Shown one piece after another: positions 33,950 to 41,628 of a DNA stretch of 64,000 nucleotides (the stretch's first letter is position 1; each line of letters opens with the position of its first letter). The DNA is from an uncultured Eubacteriales bacterium (lineage in GTDB: Bacteria; Bacillota; Clostridia; Oscillospirales; CAG-272), in contig CAKVOU010000002.1 of assembly GCA_934796165.1 (NCBI GenBank), positions 231,508 to 295,507 on the forward strand. Direction: 5' to 3'. The position numbers were made by a program, and so were the translations under genes. The notes beneath the pieces are model-generated. The model searched no databases and was not told the origin of the DNA. It worked only from the letters and a program-made list of their open reading frames with translations.

Positions 33950-34575
33950 ATGACATCGTGATTCTGTCTCCCGATGAACTGTTTGGCAGGATGCTTGCGG
34001 ACGAATGTACCTTCTGCGGCTTCCCCGCCTGCGTGTTTCCCGTCGCCGACGAACACGTCAGTGCCGCGCGCGCCGTACTGATCGACCTGGACCGGATCCG
34101 TCCGGTGCCGTCCCCCGCCGCGCAGACCATCGGTTTTTCCGCCGATCCCGACGCGCTCCCGGAGGAAGTAAAATCCGGTTGCTGTTTGATCTTTCATCGC
34201 CCCTTCCCGGTCAAACGGCTGCGGGAGGAGCTTTACCGTCTGTTCCCGGAGAGCCGGGTCTCGCTTCCCGAGGGGAACGTGAGCTCCCACCGGATCGCTC
34301 ACCCGGCGCTGTCGCTGGATCCGTTGCATATGCGCGCGGTCATGGGCGAGTATTCGGTATCGCTCAGCTATCGGGAATTCACGCTTCTCGGCAGGCTTCT
34401 TGCGGCAAACGGCGAGGTCGTTCCCAAAGGGGAGCTGGACGCTCTGCTCGGCAGTCATGAGAGCAACATGACCGAAACCTACATCTGCCGTCTGCGCCGC
34501 AAGACCGAAAAGGTGCTCGGAATGCGGCTGATTGAATCCGTCCGCGGAGTCGGCTACCGGTACCGGGCAAAGTAA
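33946..34575 (+). CDS. OmpR-type winged-helix DNA-binding protein with a degenerate receiver-like N-terminus
   Basis: In this 209-residue protein, residues 125-205 form a trans_reg_C winged helix (YREFTLLGRLLAANGEVVPK, ESNMTETYICRLRRKTEKVL, VRGVGYRYR). The N-terminal 110 residues have a receiver-like alternation (VILSPDELFGRM, AVLIDLDRI) but no intact phosphorylation triad, so it may not be a standard response regulator, and no histidine kinase is adjacent. It is co-translated with the anti-sigma factor, suggesting a third regulator in the same sensory operon. A terminator follows at 34601. Confidence 0.83.
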   Translation: MNDIVILSPDELFGRMLADECTFCGFPACVFPVADEHVSAARAVLIDLDRIRPVPSPAAQTIGFSADPDALPEEVKSGCCLIFHRPFPVKRLREELYRLFPESRVSLPEGNVSSHRIAHPALSLDPLHMRAVMGEYSVSLSYREFTLLGRLLAANGEVVPKGELDALLGSHESNMTETYICRLRRKTEKVLGMRLIESVRGVGYRYRAK

Positions 34576-34600
34576 CGGCAAATACATTTTTGAAATACAG

Positions 34601-34643
34601 AGAATCCCCCGGCAGAATGTTGCTTCTGCCGGGGGATTCTTTC
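34601..34643 (+). terminator. Intrinsic terminator, 17-bp stem
   Basis: Arms 34601-34617 and 34624-34640 pair around TGTTGC and are followed by TTC. It ends the sigma operon; on the other strand it may also serve the wecB transcript. Confidence 0.85.
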
Positions 34644-34728
34644 GGTTGTCTTCAAAATCCGCTTGCGCCTGCCGGGCAACCTTCGTATCCGGCGGCTGCT
34701 TCTGCAAGCTGTTCTGTCTGCCGGGAAA

Positions 34729-35847
34729 TCAATCCCCGGCAACGCCCAGTACATCCTCCAGAATCCCCGCAATGCGTTCCGACACGTGTCCGTCTCCGTA
34801 CACGTCGGTGCGTACCGCCATACGCGCCCGCGCGGATGCGTCGGAAAGAAGCTGTTCCGCCACGGCGCCGATGACAGCCCCGTCGGTTCCGCAAAGCCGG
34901 AGCACCCCGCACCCGATGCCCTCGGGGCGCTCGGTCGATTCCCTTGCAATCAGCGTGGGAATACCGAGGAACGCCGCTTCCTCCTGAATCCCGCCGCTGT
35001 CGGTCACACAGAAGTACGCATGGGATAAGAGCGCGTGATACTCCTCCACCGGGAGCGGCTGCGCGATCCCGGCAAAGGGGCAGGAATCCAATGCCGCCGC
35101 GACTGCCCTGCCCATCTCCGGGTTGGGGTGCGCCTCGCACAGAAGATAGGTGTCCTCCCGGTATTTCCCGACCGCGTCGCGGAGCGCGCCGAGCATAGCG
35201 GTAATGTACCCCGCGTTTTCCCGCCGGTGGAACGAGGCAAGCACCAGCCGTTTGCCCGCAAGCTGCTCGGTCAGGGGGCTGTCATACCCCCGCCCGGCGG
35301 TCAGAACGAGCGCGTCGGTCACCGTGTTTCCGACCGTATAGATCTTTGACGCGTCCACGCCCTCGGTCCGGAGGTGCAGGGCGGCGCTCGCCGTCGGTGC
35401 AAAATGATACGTTGAGAGAAGCCCGACTGCCCGCCTGTGCCATTCCTCGGGAAACGGCGACAGCATATCATAGGTGCGAAGCCCCGCCTCCACGTGCACC
35501 ACGGGAATCTTCCGGTAAAACGCACAAAGCGCCGCCGCAAATGCGCTCGTGGTGTCTCCCTGAACGATGACAAGATCGGGTTCTTCCACGCCGAGGATTC
35601 GCCCCATTTCCGTTAAAATCACCCCTGCCGTCGCGTCCGGCGTACTGCCGATGCGCATCGAACTGAAGCTCCGGTCGGGACGCACGCCGAACGTCCGGAG
35701 CACATCGGCACACATCCGCCCGTGCTGTCCCGTCGCAAGTACCCGCGTGCGGAAGGCGCGGCGCTTCTTCAACTCCTTTACCAAAGGACACAGCTTGACC
35801 GCTTCCGGTCGTGTCCCGATCACAGCCAGTATTTTTATCGGTTCCAT
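34729..35847 (-). CDS. wecB: UDP-N-acetylglucosamine 2-epimerase (non-hydrolysing)
   Basis: This 372-residue cytoplasmic enzyme interconverts UDP-GlcNAc and UDP-ManNAc for teichoic acid linkage or capsule. Motifs: VIGTRPEAVKLCPLV near residue 8, VQGDTTSAFAAAL, HVEAGLRTYDMLSPFPEE and VTDSGGIQEEAAFLG with the UDP-binding residues. ATG 35847 follows GGAGGAG; the longer frame upstream overlaps the guaA promoter region and is unlikely. It is monocistronic and divergent from guaA. Confidence 0.94.
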   Translation of the reverse strand: MEPIKILAVIGTRPEAVKLCPLVKELKKRRAFRTRVLATGQHGRMCADVLRTFGVRPDRSFSSMRIGSTPDATAGVILTEMGRILGVEEPDLVIVQGDTTSAFAAALCAFYRKIPVVHVEAGLRTYDMLSPFPEEWHRRAVGLLSTYHFAPTASAALHLRTEGVDASKIYTVGNTVTDALVLTAGRGYDSPLTEQLAGKRLVLASFHRRENAGYITAMLGALRDAVGKYREDTYLLCEAHPNPEMGRAVAAALDSCPFAGIAQPLPVEEYHALLSHAYFCVTDSGGIQEEAAFLGIPTLIARESTERPEGIGCGVLRLCGTDGAVIGAVAEQLLSDASARARMAVRTDVYGDGHVSERIAGILEDVLGVAGD

Positions 35848-35967
35848 TCGGGTCTCCTCCAAGTCCGTTCCCCATACCAAGGGTGTTTTCTCTTCAATAT
35901 ATGAGAATTTCACTCCGGTATGACCGCGAATGTTATACAAAACTGTCGGTTGCTTTGGGGAAACCAC

Positions 35968-35996
35968 TTGCAATCCGGGGCGGTTTCTGTTATAAT
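35968..35996 (+). promoter_or_regulatory. Sigma-A promoter of guaA
   Basis: TTGCAA (35968-35973), 17-base spacer, TATAAT (35991-35996). The leader is only about 35 nt, so there is no room for a purine riboswitch. Confidence 0.85.
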
Positions 35997-36035
35997 GTGA
36001 ATTGATAATTTTTGTGCTTGGCAAGGAGATCATTC

Positions 36036-37928
36036 ATGACAGAAAAACTTGCAATCCTCGACTGCGGCGGTCAGTACACCAAGGTGATTGACCGGAAGAT
36101 CCGCGAGGCGGGCGTTTACACCGACATCTTCCCGATGGGCGTGGCGGCGGACAAGCTCCGCGACTACGGCGCCATCATCTTCTCCGGAGGGCCCTCCAGT
36201 GTCTGGGAGTCCGGCGCGCCGGAATATGACAAAGCCATCTTCGACCTTGGCATCCCGATGCTCGGCATCTGCTACGGCATGCAGCTCATCGTGGAGCATT
36301 TCGGCGGCGTGGTCGCCCCCGAGGTCAAAACCGAATACGGTCAGACCGAGATCGACATTGACCCCTCCTGCCCGCTCTTCAAGGGGCTTTCCGAAAAGGA
36401 GCCGGTCCTGATGAGCCACGGAGACGCCGTCAGCGTCATGCCCGAGGGCTTCCGCCTGGTCGCAAAAACGGGAAATGTCTGCGCGGGCGTCTGGAACCCC
36501 GACAAGAAGATCGTCGGCGTGCAGTTCCATCCCGAGGTCGATCCCACCGTTCACGGTGTGGAAATGCTGAACAATTTCGTCCGCGGCATCTGCGGCTTCA
36601 AGGAGGTTTACGCCCTTGAGGACCGTATCACGACCTCCGTCAACATGATCCGCCGCCGCGTCGGCGACGGCAAGGTCGTCGTCCTTGTGTCCGGCGGCGT
36701 GGATTCCGCCGTGACCGCCGCACTGCTTGTCAAGGCGCTGAAGCCCGAGCAGGTCTTTGCCATTCACATCGACCACGGTCTCATGCGCAAGAACGAATCC
36801 GACCTCATCTGCTCCAACCTCGCAGAGCTGGGGCTGACCCAGATGCAGCGCATCAACGCGGAGGACGCGTTCTTCCACACAAAGCTCACCATCGACGGGA
36901 AGGAATACGACGAGCTGTCCGAAACCTGCGCGCCCGAAGACAAGCGCGCCATCATCGGACATATGTTCTTCGTCGTGACCGAAGAGGCGGCAAAGAAGCT
37001 GGACCTCGACTTTGATACCGCGTTCTTAGCGCAGGGAACACTCCGCCCCGACCTGATCGAATCCGGCAACCCCGACGTTTCCGGTTACGCGCACAAGATC
37101 AAGACCCACCACAACGACGTCGGCGTCATCCGCAAGCTGCGCGACAAGGGGCACGTCATCGAAACCAACTGGGACTGGCACAAGGACGAGGTGCGCCGCG
37201 TGGCGCGGATGCTCGGACTGGACGAAGCGATCGCTTCCCGCCAGCCGTTCCCCGGACCCGGACTCGGTGTCCGCATCCTCTGCACCGACGGCGGCAACCA
37301 CGCGGACGCAGAACAGGAAAAGGCGCTCTGCACCTTCCTTGAAGAAACCGGCTGCAAATATGAAGCGCATATCGCTCCCGTCCGTTCCGTGGGCGTGCAG
37401 GGCGACAACCGCTCCTACCGCTCGCTTGCCATTCTGTCGGGCGACCGTCTGAACGTGGACTGGGCGGATCTCAAGGAGGTGGCACGCGCCATCCCGAATC
37501 ATCTGAACTTCGTCAACCGCACCGCATATGTCATCGACGGCGGCGAGAATGAAGGCGAGCTTGTCAGCGTCCGCAGCCGCATCTGCCACGAAAGCGCGGA
37601 GCTGCTCCGCGAGGCGGATGATATTGTCACAAGCGAGCTGATGAAGCCCATGGCTCCCGGCAAGAAAACAAAGATTGCACAGTGCTTCGCGGTGCTCGTG
37701 CCGGTCGTCAAGGGAGCGGATACGGGACGCGTATCCATCGCTGTCCGAGCCGTTGTCACCAACGACTTCATGACCGCGCAGTCTGCGGTTCCGGGCGTGG
37801 ACTTTCCCGCCGATGCACTTTCAAACATCGTCAGCCGCATCCGCGCAAACGAACTTCTCCGGGACAAAATCGACATGATTCTCTACGACGTCACGGGCAA
37901 GCCCCCGGCAACGGTGGAGTGGGAATAA
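36036..37928 (+). CDS. guaA: GMP synthase (glutamine-hydrolysing), long form
   Basis: This 630-residue enzyme makes GMP from XMP. The glutamine amidotransferase domain spans residues 4-190 (GICYGMQL with the catalytic Cys, VQFHPEVDPT with His and Glu). The ATP pyrophosphatase domain follows (VLVSGGVDSAVTAALL P-loop near residue 220) and then the dimerisation domain. Most bacterial GuaA proteins have about 510-525 residues; the extra 100 or so lie in the C-terminal half (around ICHESAELLREADDIVTSEL), as in long-form or eukaryotic-type enzymes. ATG 36036 follows AAGGAG. Confidence 0.95.
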   Translation: MTEKLAILDCGGQYTKVIDRKIREAGVYTDIFPMGVAADKLRDYGAIIFSGGPSSVWESGAPEYDKAIFDLGIPMLGICYGMQLIVEHFGGVVAPEVKTEYGQTEIDIDPSCPLFKGLSEKEPVLMSHGDAVSVMPEGFRLVAKTGNVCAGVWNPDKKIVGVQFHPEVDPTVHGVEMLNNFVRGICGFKEVYALEDRITTSVNMIRRRVGDGKVVVLVSGGVDSAVTAALLVKALKPEQVFAIHIDHGLMRKNESDLICSNLAELGLTQMQRINAEDAFFHTKLTIDGKEYDELSETCAPEDKRAIIGHMFFVVTEEAAKKLDLDFDTAFLAQGTLRPDLIESGNPDVSGYAHKIKTHHNDVGVIRKLRDKGHVIETNWDWHKDEVRRVARMLGLDEAIASRQPFPGPGLGVRILCTDGGNHADAEQEKALCTFLEETGCKYEAHIAPVRSVGVQGDNRSYRSLAILSGDRLNVDWADLKEVARAIPNHLNFVNRTAYVIDGGENEGELVSVRSRICHESAELLREADDIVTSELMKPMAPGKKTKIAQCFAVLVPVVKGADTGRVSIAVRAVVTNDFMTAQSAVPGVDFPADALSNIVSRIRANELLRDKIDMILYDVTGKPPATVEWE

Positions 37929-37978
37929 TCCCCGGGGCAACGGACACCTTATAACCGCCGGGACCTTGAAACAATCCA

Positions 37979-38101
37979 GGGACAACACCCTCGTTCCGGG
38001 CATTTAAAGCCTCTGTTCCGGGTGCAAGCCTCTGTTCCAGGGTGAAAGCCCCTCTGTTCCGGGGACAACGCCCTCGTCCCGGGTGCAAGCCTCTGTTCCG
38101 G
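37979..38101. repeat. Six imperfect tandem repeats of 17-23 bp downstream of guaA
   Basis: Units vary around CAAGCCTCTGTTCCGGG, and more decayed copies extend back to about 37930. Three unit types alternate (CCCTCGTTCCGGG, CCTCTGTTCCGGG and CCCCTCTGTTCCGGG). The repeats lie between the guaA stop and two hairpins and do not form a convincing coding sequence. Confidence 0.75.
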
Positions 38102-38113
38102 AAACATAAAAAT

Positions 38114-38152
38114 GGGGAGTTGAAAAACTCAAATTGAGTTTTTCGACTCCCC
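38114..38152. terminator. Hairpin between guaA and the Hpt gene
   Basis: GGGGAGTTGAAAAACTCAA (38114-38132) pairs with TTGAGTTTTTCGACTCCCC (38134-38152) with one G-T pair. It is nearly a perfect palindrome. Confidence 0.7.
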
Positions 38153-38173
38153 TTCAGCTAAAAAACATCCAAA

Positions 38174-38202
38174 GCCGGAAAAATTCTTTCCGGCACTTTT
38201 TT
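38174..38202 (+). terminator. Intrinsic terminator
   Basis: GCCGGAAA (38174-38181) pairs with TTTCCGGC (38187-38194); the U-tract ACTTTTTT follows on the plus strand. It probably ends transcription from guaA. Confidence 0.8.
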
Positions 38203-38220
38203 ATGCTCCTCCGGCTCCGT

Positions 38221-38574
38221 TCAGTCCGTTGTGAGATCGCGGAGAGCTCCGATGAGCAGGTCATACTCCCGCACCACTTCTCCATAGAGCGCATCACTGC
38301 CCTCCATGGAACCGCCGCGAAGCGCTTCGGTCAGTGCCGCAGAGACTTCATACAATCTGCCGAAGCCGAGGTTGCTGCAAATTCCCTTGAGGGTATGCGA
38401 CGCCCGGAAGGCTCCCTCCGCGTTATTTTCCCGATAGGACGAAGCAAGAAGGTCAAACGTTTTGTCTTTTGCGAATTTGGAGACAAAATAGGTCACCATC
38501 TTCCCGCCGCCAAGACGTTTTTCCACTTCGTAATAATCCGAACCGATTGTTTTGTAAAACTCCTGAATACTCAT
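38221..38574 (-). CDS. Histidine phosphotransfer (Hpt) domain protein
   Basis: This 117-residue helical protein carries the phosphoaccepting His in AFRASHTLKGICSNLG near residue 62. It relays phosphate in multistep phosphorelays. The gene lies 44 bp after a hybrid histidine kinase that has a receiver but no Hpt of its own, so it is the natural next step. AGAGG is 5 bases ahead of ATG 38574. The final output regulator is not in the immediate neighbourhood. Confidence 0.9.
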   Translation of the reverse strand: MSIQEFYKTIGSDYYEVEKRLGGGKMVTYFVSKFAKDKTFDLLASSYRENNAEGAFRASHTLKGICSNLGFGRLYEVSAALTEALRGGSMEGSDALYGEVVREYDLLIGALRDLTTD

Positions 38575-38618
38575 TTCTGCCTCTTTATGTTATCAATTTT
38601 ATCAATCAGTCTGTCTGC

Positions 38619-40796
38619 TCAGGCGGGACCATCGGAAAGATATTCCGAGATCAGGCGGAGCAGCTTGCCGGGGTCCACCGGCTTCGGCACGTGTGCATTC
38701 ATCCCGGCGGAAAGCACCCTCTCCACATCATCCGCATACGCATTCGCCGTCATGGCAATGATCGGAACGGTGGCGGCATCCGGGCGGTCCAACGCACGGA
38801 TCTTCCGCGTCGCCTCGATTCCGTCCATCTCCGGCATCATAACATCCATCAGAATCAGGCGGATCTCGCCCGGCTCAGAGCGTGAGAAAACCTCCACTGC
38901 CTCTTTGCCGTTGAAGGCTTTGAGCACCTCGACACCTGCCGTTTTCAGCATGAATTCCGCGATTTCCATATTCAGCTCGTTGTCCTCCGTCAGAAGGATC
39001 TTCGCGCCGTCCGGAATATGCTCCGGGTTTACGGAATAAGACGGAATTTCTTTCGGATTTTCCTCCGGCGGAACCGCTTCTGTCAGGAACGGAAGCCGTA
39101 CCGTGAACGTCGTCCCCTTGTTCTTTTCACTTACCGCACTGATCTCTCCGCCCATCCGGTCCACAAGCCTCCGGACGATCGCAAGACCCAATCCGGTCCC
39201 GCCGAGCGTGGAATGATACGAAACATCCTCCTGGACGAACGGTTCATACATTTTCTTCTGGAATTCTTCGCTCATGCCGATACCGGTATCCGCGCAGACA
39301 AATTCAATCAGCGTTTTCCCGGAATTCCGGTCATAGGACACCTGCCTTGCCGTAAAGTCCACGGTGCCGTTCGGCTTGTTATATTTGACGGCGTTGCTGA
39401 TGAGGTTGAGACAAATGCGCTTGAGGGGAACCGCACCGCCGAACAGTCGCGTATTGCGGATCCCGCCGTCGGTGAAATGCAGGGTGATCCCGTGTTCTGC
39501 CGCCTGATATTTCGTCAGGGACACCACGCTGTCCAGAAGCTCCGGAAGAAGGAAGGACTCATCCTTCCAGACAAGTTCCCCGGAATCCAGCTTGTTCATG
39601 TCCAGAATATCGTTGACCAATTCCAGAAGATAATTCGAAGCATCCAGCACCTTCTTGCGGCATTCCCGCTGCTTTTCCGGGTCATCCGCGCAATGTTCCG
39701 CGATCCGGACAATTCCCTGAATGCCGTTGATCGGTGTGCGGATATCGTGACTCATCCTGCGCAGGAAATCCGTTTTCGCCTGATTCGCCCGGACCGCCTC
39801 TTTTGCAAGCCGGTCGACCTCATCGTGGTATTCTGCCTCCTGTTTTTCCTGTTCCCGTTCCTTGGAGCGCACAACGGCAAAGAACACAAGGAGCGCGATG
39901 CCGGCAAAGACCAAATAGATCACCGCGAAACATGCAAGCTTGAGATAACACCCCGCAAGCACCTCTCCCTCGGTTTGATACGTATAAATATAATATTCTT
40001 TGACATTTCCGCGAACGGCATAATAGGTCACGCCGTCCTCCTTCACATGGATCAGACCGCCATTGTCCGGAGCGGACCGGAGCTGCCGGACCACCGGAGA
40101 GTCTGCGGAAAACTGCCCGCTTAAGTCTGCGCGGTTGGAGGCAATGATATACCCGTTGTCTGTCACCACGACAGTGATATTCACCACATTGAAATCCTCC
40201 AGAAGCGTGGACACGGACAAAGGAGTGCCCTCCACATTCCGACGGTCCTGCCGCAGATAACAGAGCACCACCCCGTTCCCATCCTCGCGGGAAATCACAG
40301 CGCAATCGTAGCAATATCCGTTTGTGCCGGTCAGCCGTTCCGCGTAGCTCTTCTGCAGGTTTCCGGAAACGGAAGACAGCCGTGCCAGAACCGGCGCCCA
40401 GTCCTCTACCCCAAGCCCGTCCGCGCAATAGGAGGACGCCTGACCGGTCGCGTTATCGGTCACGATGATGCCGGTCAACCGCTGATCTGCAATACATTCC
40501 CGCAGGAGCGCTTCGTCAATGACAGAGCGCATTTTCGAAATGTCCTTTCGCACCTGGTAGGCCTTATCCACAACGGAAATCAGACTTTTGGTCTGTCCCT
40601 CCGCCGAAATATCGTCATAACGGACACACTGCTTTTTCATGTATTCCGTCATACTCCGCATTTTTCGAAGCGCTTCGCTTTTATCCTGTGAAGCAAAAAC
40701 CGAATAACAAATGGATCCCGCCAGGATTCCGATCAGCACAAGCGACGAGATCAGGCCATACTGAATACGCCGGAATTCCTTATTGTTCCGAATCAT
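38619..40796 (-). CDS. Hybrid sensor histidine kinase with C-terminal receiver
   Basis: This 725-residue membrane kinase has a helix at residues 13-35, an extracytoplasmic sensor of Cache-like character to about residue 280, a second helix near 284-308 and a coiled linker. HisKA carries the phosphoacceptor in FLRRMSHDIRTPINGIQ near residue 347. HATPase motifs are NLISNAVKYN, CADTGIGMS and GGTGLGLAIV. A REC domain at about residues 600-720 has TEDNELNMEI and LILMDVMMPEMDG (phosphoacceptor Asp). Its start overlaps the binding-protein gene by 17 bp, so the extracellular solute-binding lipoprotein may feed it a ligand signal, and the Hpt gene is next. Confidence 0.92.
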   Translation of the reverse strand: MIRNNKEFRRIQYGLISSLVLIGILAGSICYSVFASQDKSEALRKMRSMTEYMKKQCVRYDDISAEGQTKSLISVVDKAYQVRKDISKMRSVIDEALLRECIADQRLTGIIVTDNATGQASSYCADGLGVEDWAPVLARLSSVSGNLQKSYAERLTGTNGYCYDCAVISREDGNGVVLCYLRQDRRNVEGTPLSVSTLLEDFNVVNITVVVTDNGYIIASNRADLSGQFSADSPVVRQLRSAPDNGGLIHVKEDGVTYYAVRGNVKEYYIYTYQTEGEVLAGCYLKLACFAVIYLVFAGIALLVFFAVVRSKEREQEKQEAEYHDEVDRLAKEAVRANQAKTDFLRRMSHDIRTPINGIQGIVRIAEHCADDPEKQRECRKKVLDASNYLLELVNDILDMNKLDSGELVWKDESFLLPELLDSVVSLTKYQAAEHGITLHFTDGGIRNTRLFGGAVPLKRICLNLISNAVKYNKPNGTVDFTARQVSYDRNSGKTLIEFVCADTGIGMSEEFQKKMYEPFVQEDVSYHSTLGGTGLGLAIVRRLVDRMGGEISAVSEKNKGTTFTVRLPFLTEAVPPEENPKEIPSYSVNPEHIPDGAKILLTEDNELNMEIAEFMLKTAGVEVLKAFNGKEAVEVFSRSEPGEIRLILMDVMMPEMDGIEATRKIRALDRPDAATVPIIAMTANAYADDVERVLSAGMNAHVPKPVDPGKLLRLISEYLSDGPA

Positions 40797-41628
40797 ATCC
40801 CACTACCCCCGTCAGCGTCTTCTCAATATCAAAGCCGTAAGCTCCGAGCACCTTTTCCGTAAAACCGTCCTGAACCATCCCGGCAAGCGTCCGGGTCAGC
40901 TCCGCCGCCATGGTGCCATCACTGTTACGGCTGAACGCCACGCCGAGCTGTACGTCAAGCAGGCTTTCGTCAAGGACGATGTATCCCTCATCGATCTGCT
41001 GTTCCGCAAGGCGGGTACGGATGGCTGCCTCATGTCCCGCAATCGCATCCACATAGCCCTTGCGGAGCGCGGCGAATACATTATCAATACTCGTAAAACA
41101 ATACAGCTTCCCGATTTCCGGGATCCGTCCATTGCCGCCCGCTGAAAACAACTCATCCGGCTTGGAGGTCGTCTGCACGGCGATCTGCTTGTCCGCGAGA
41201 TCCGCAAGAGTCCGGATACCGCTTCCGGCAGGCACCGCAACCACCTGACGGCTGTTCAGATACGGTCCCGCCCACCGGTAGCGGTCTTCCCTTCCGTTCA
41301 TGGAGAAACAGCCCCAAAGGCAGTCCACCTCTCCCTTTTCAAGGAGCAGATCTTTTTCACTCCAGGTGATGCGGACAAATTTTACCCGATATCCCATGCG
41401 ACGGAATGCCTCGGTCGCCAGTGTCACGTCAAGTCCGGTAAAGCCGCCGTTGTCATCAAAGCAGACATACGGCTCGTATTCGTCACAGCCGATAATGATC
41501 TCCGGGAGAGCCGCATCCGGATCCGCCGGCTGTTTTCCTGCCTCACTGCAGGCAGAAAGCGGCAGCAGAAGGGCACAGACAAGCATCATTGCGACAATAC
41601 AGATCAGATTCTTTCCCGCAATTTTCAT
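40780..41628 (-). CDS. Extracellular solute-binding lipoprotein, family 3 (amino-acid type)
   Basis: This 282-residue lipoprotein (LLPLSAC, C27) has a PBP-II fold of the SBP_bac_3 type: IIIGCDEYEPYVCFDDNGGF near residue 42, then GLDVTLATEAFRRMGYRV and WSEKDLLLEKGEVDCLWG. It binds a small polar ligand. No ABC permease or ATPase is adjacent; instead it overlaps a hybrid histidine kinase by 17 bp and the upstream GGDEF/HD-GYP gene by 4 bp (ATGA). It therefore probably works as a periplasm-side receptor for signalling rather than transport. Confidence 0.88.
   Translation of the reverse strand: MKIAGKNLICIVAMMLVCALLLPLSACSEAGKQPADPDAALPEIIIGCDEYEPYVCFDDNGGFTGLDVTLATEAFRRMGYRVKFVRITWSEKDLLLEKGEVDCLWGCFSMNGREDRYRWAGPYLNSRQVVAVPAGSGIRTLADLADKQIAVQTTSKPDELFSAGGNGRIPEIGKLYCFTSIDNVFAALRKGYVDAIAGHEAAIRTRLAEQQIDEGYIVLDESLLDVQLGVAFSRNSDGTMAAELTRTLAGMVQDGFTEKVLGAYGFDIEKTLTGVVGYDSEQ

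Noticed and set aside
35997..36035. Purine riboswitch before guaA
   Set aside because: The leader is only about 35 nt, too short for an aptamer.
37891..38088. Minus-strand frame through the tandem repeats, giving a repetitive peptide
   Set aside because: Unit lengths are not multiples of three throughout and there is no ribosome binding site.
37979..38101. CRISPR array
   Set aside because: Units are 17-23 bp, imperfect and contiguous, with no spacers and no cas genes.
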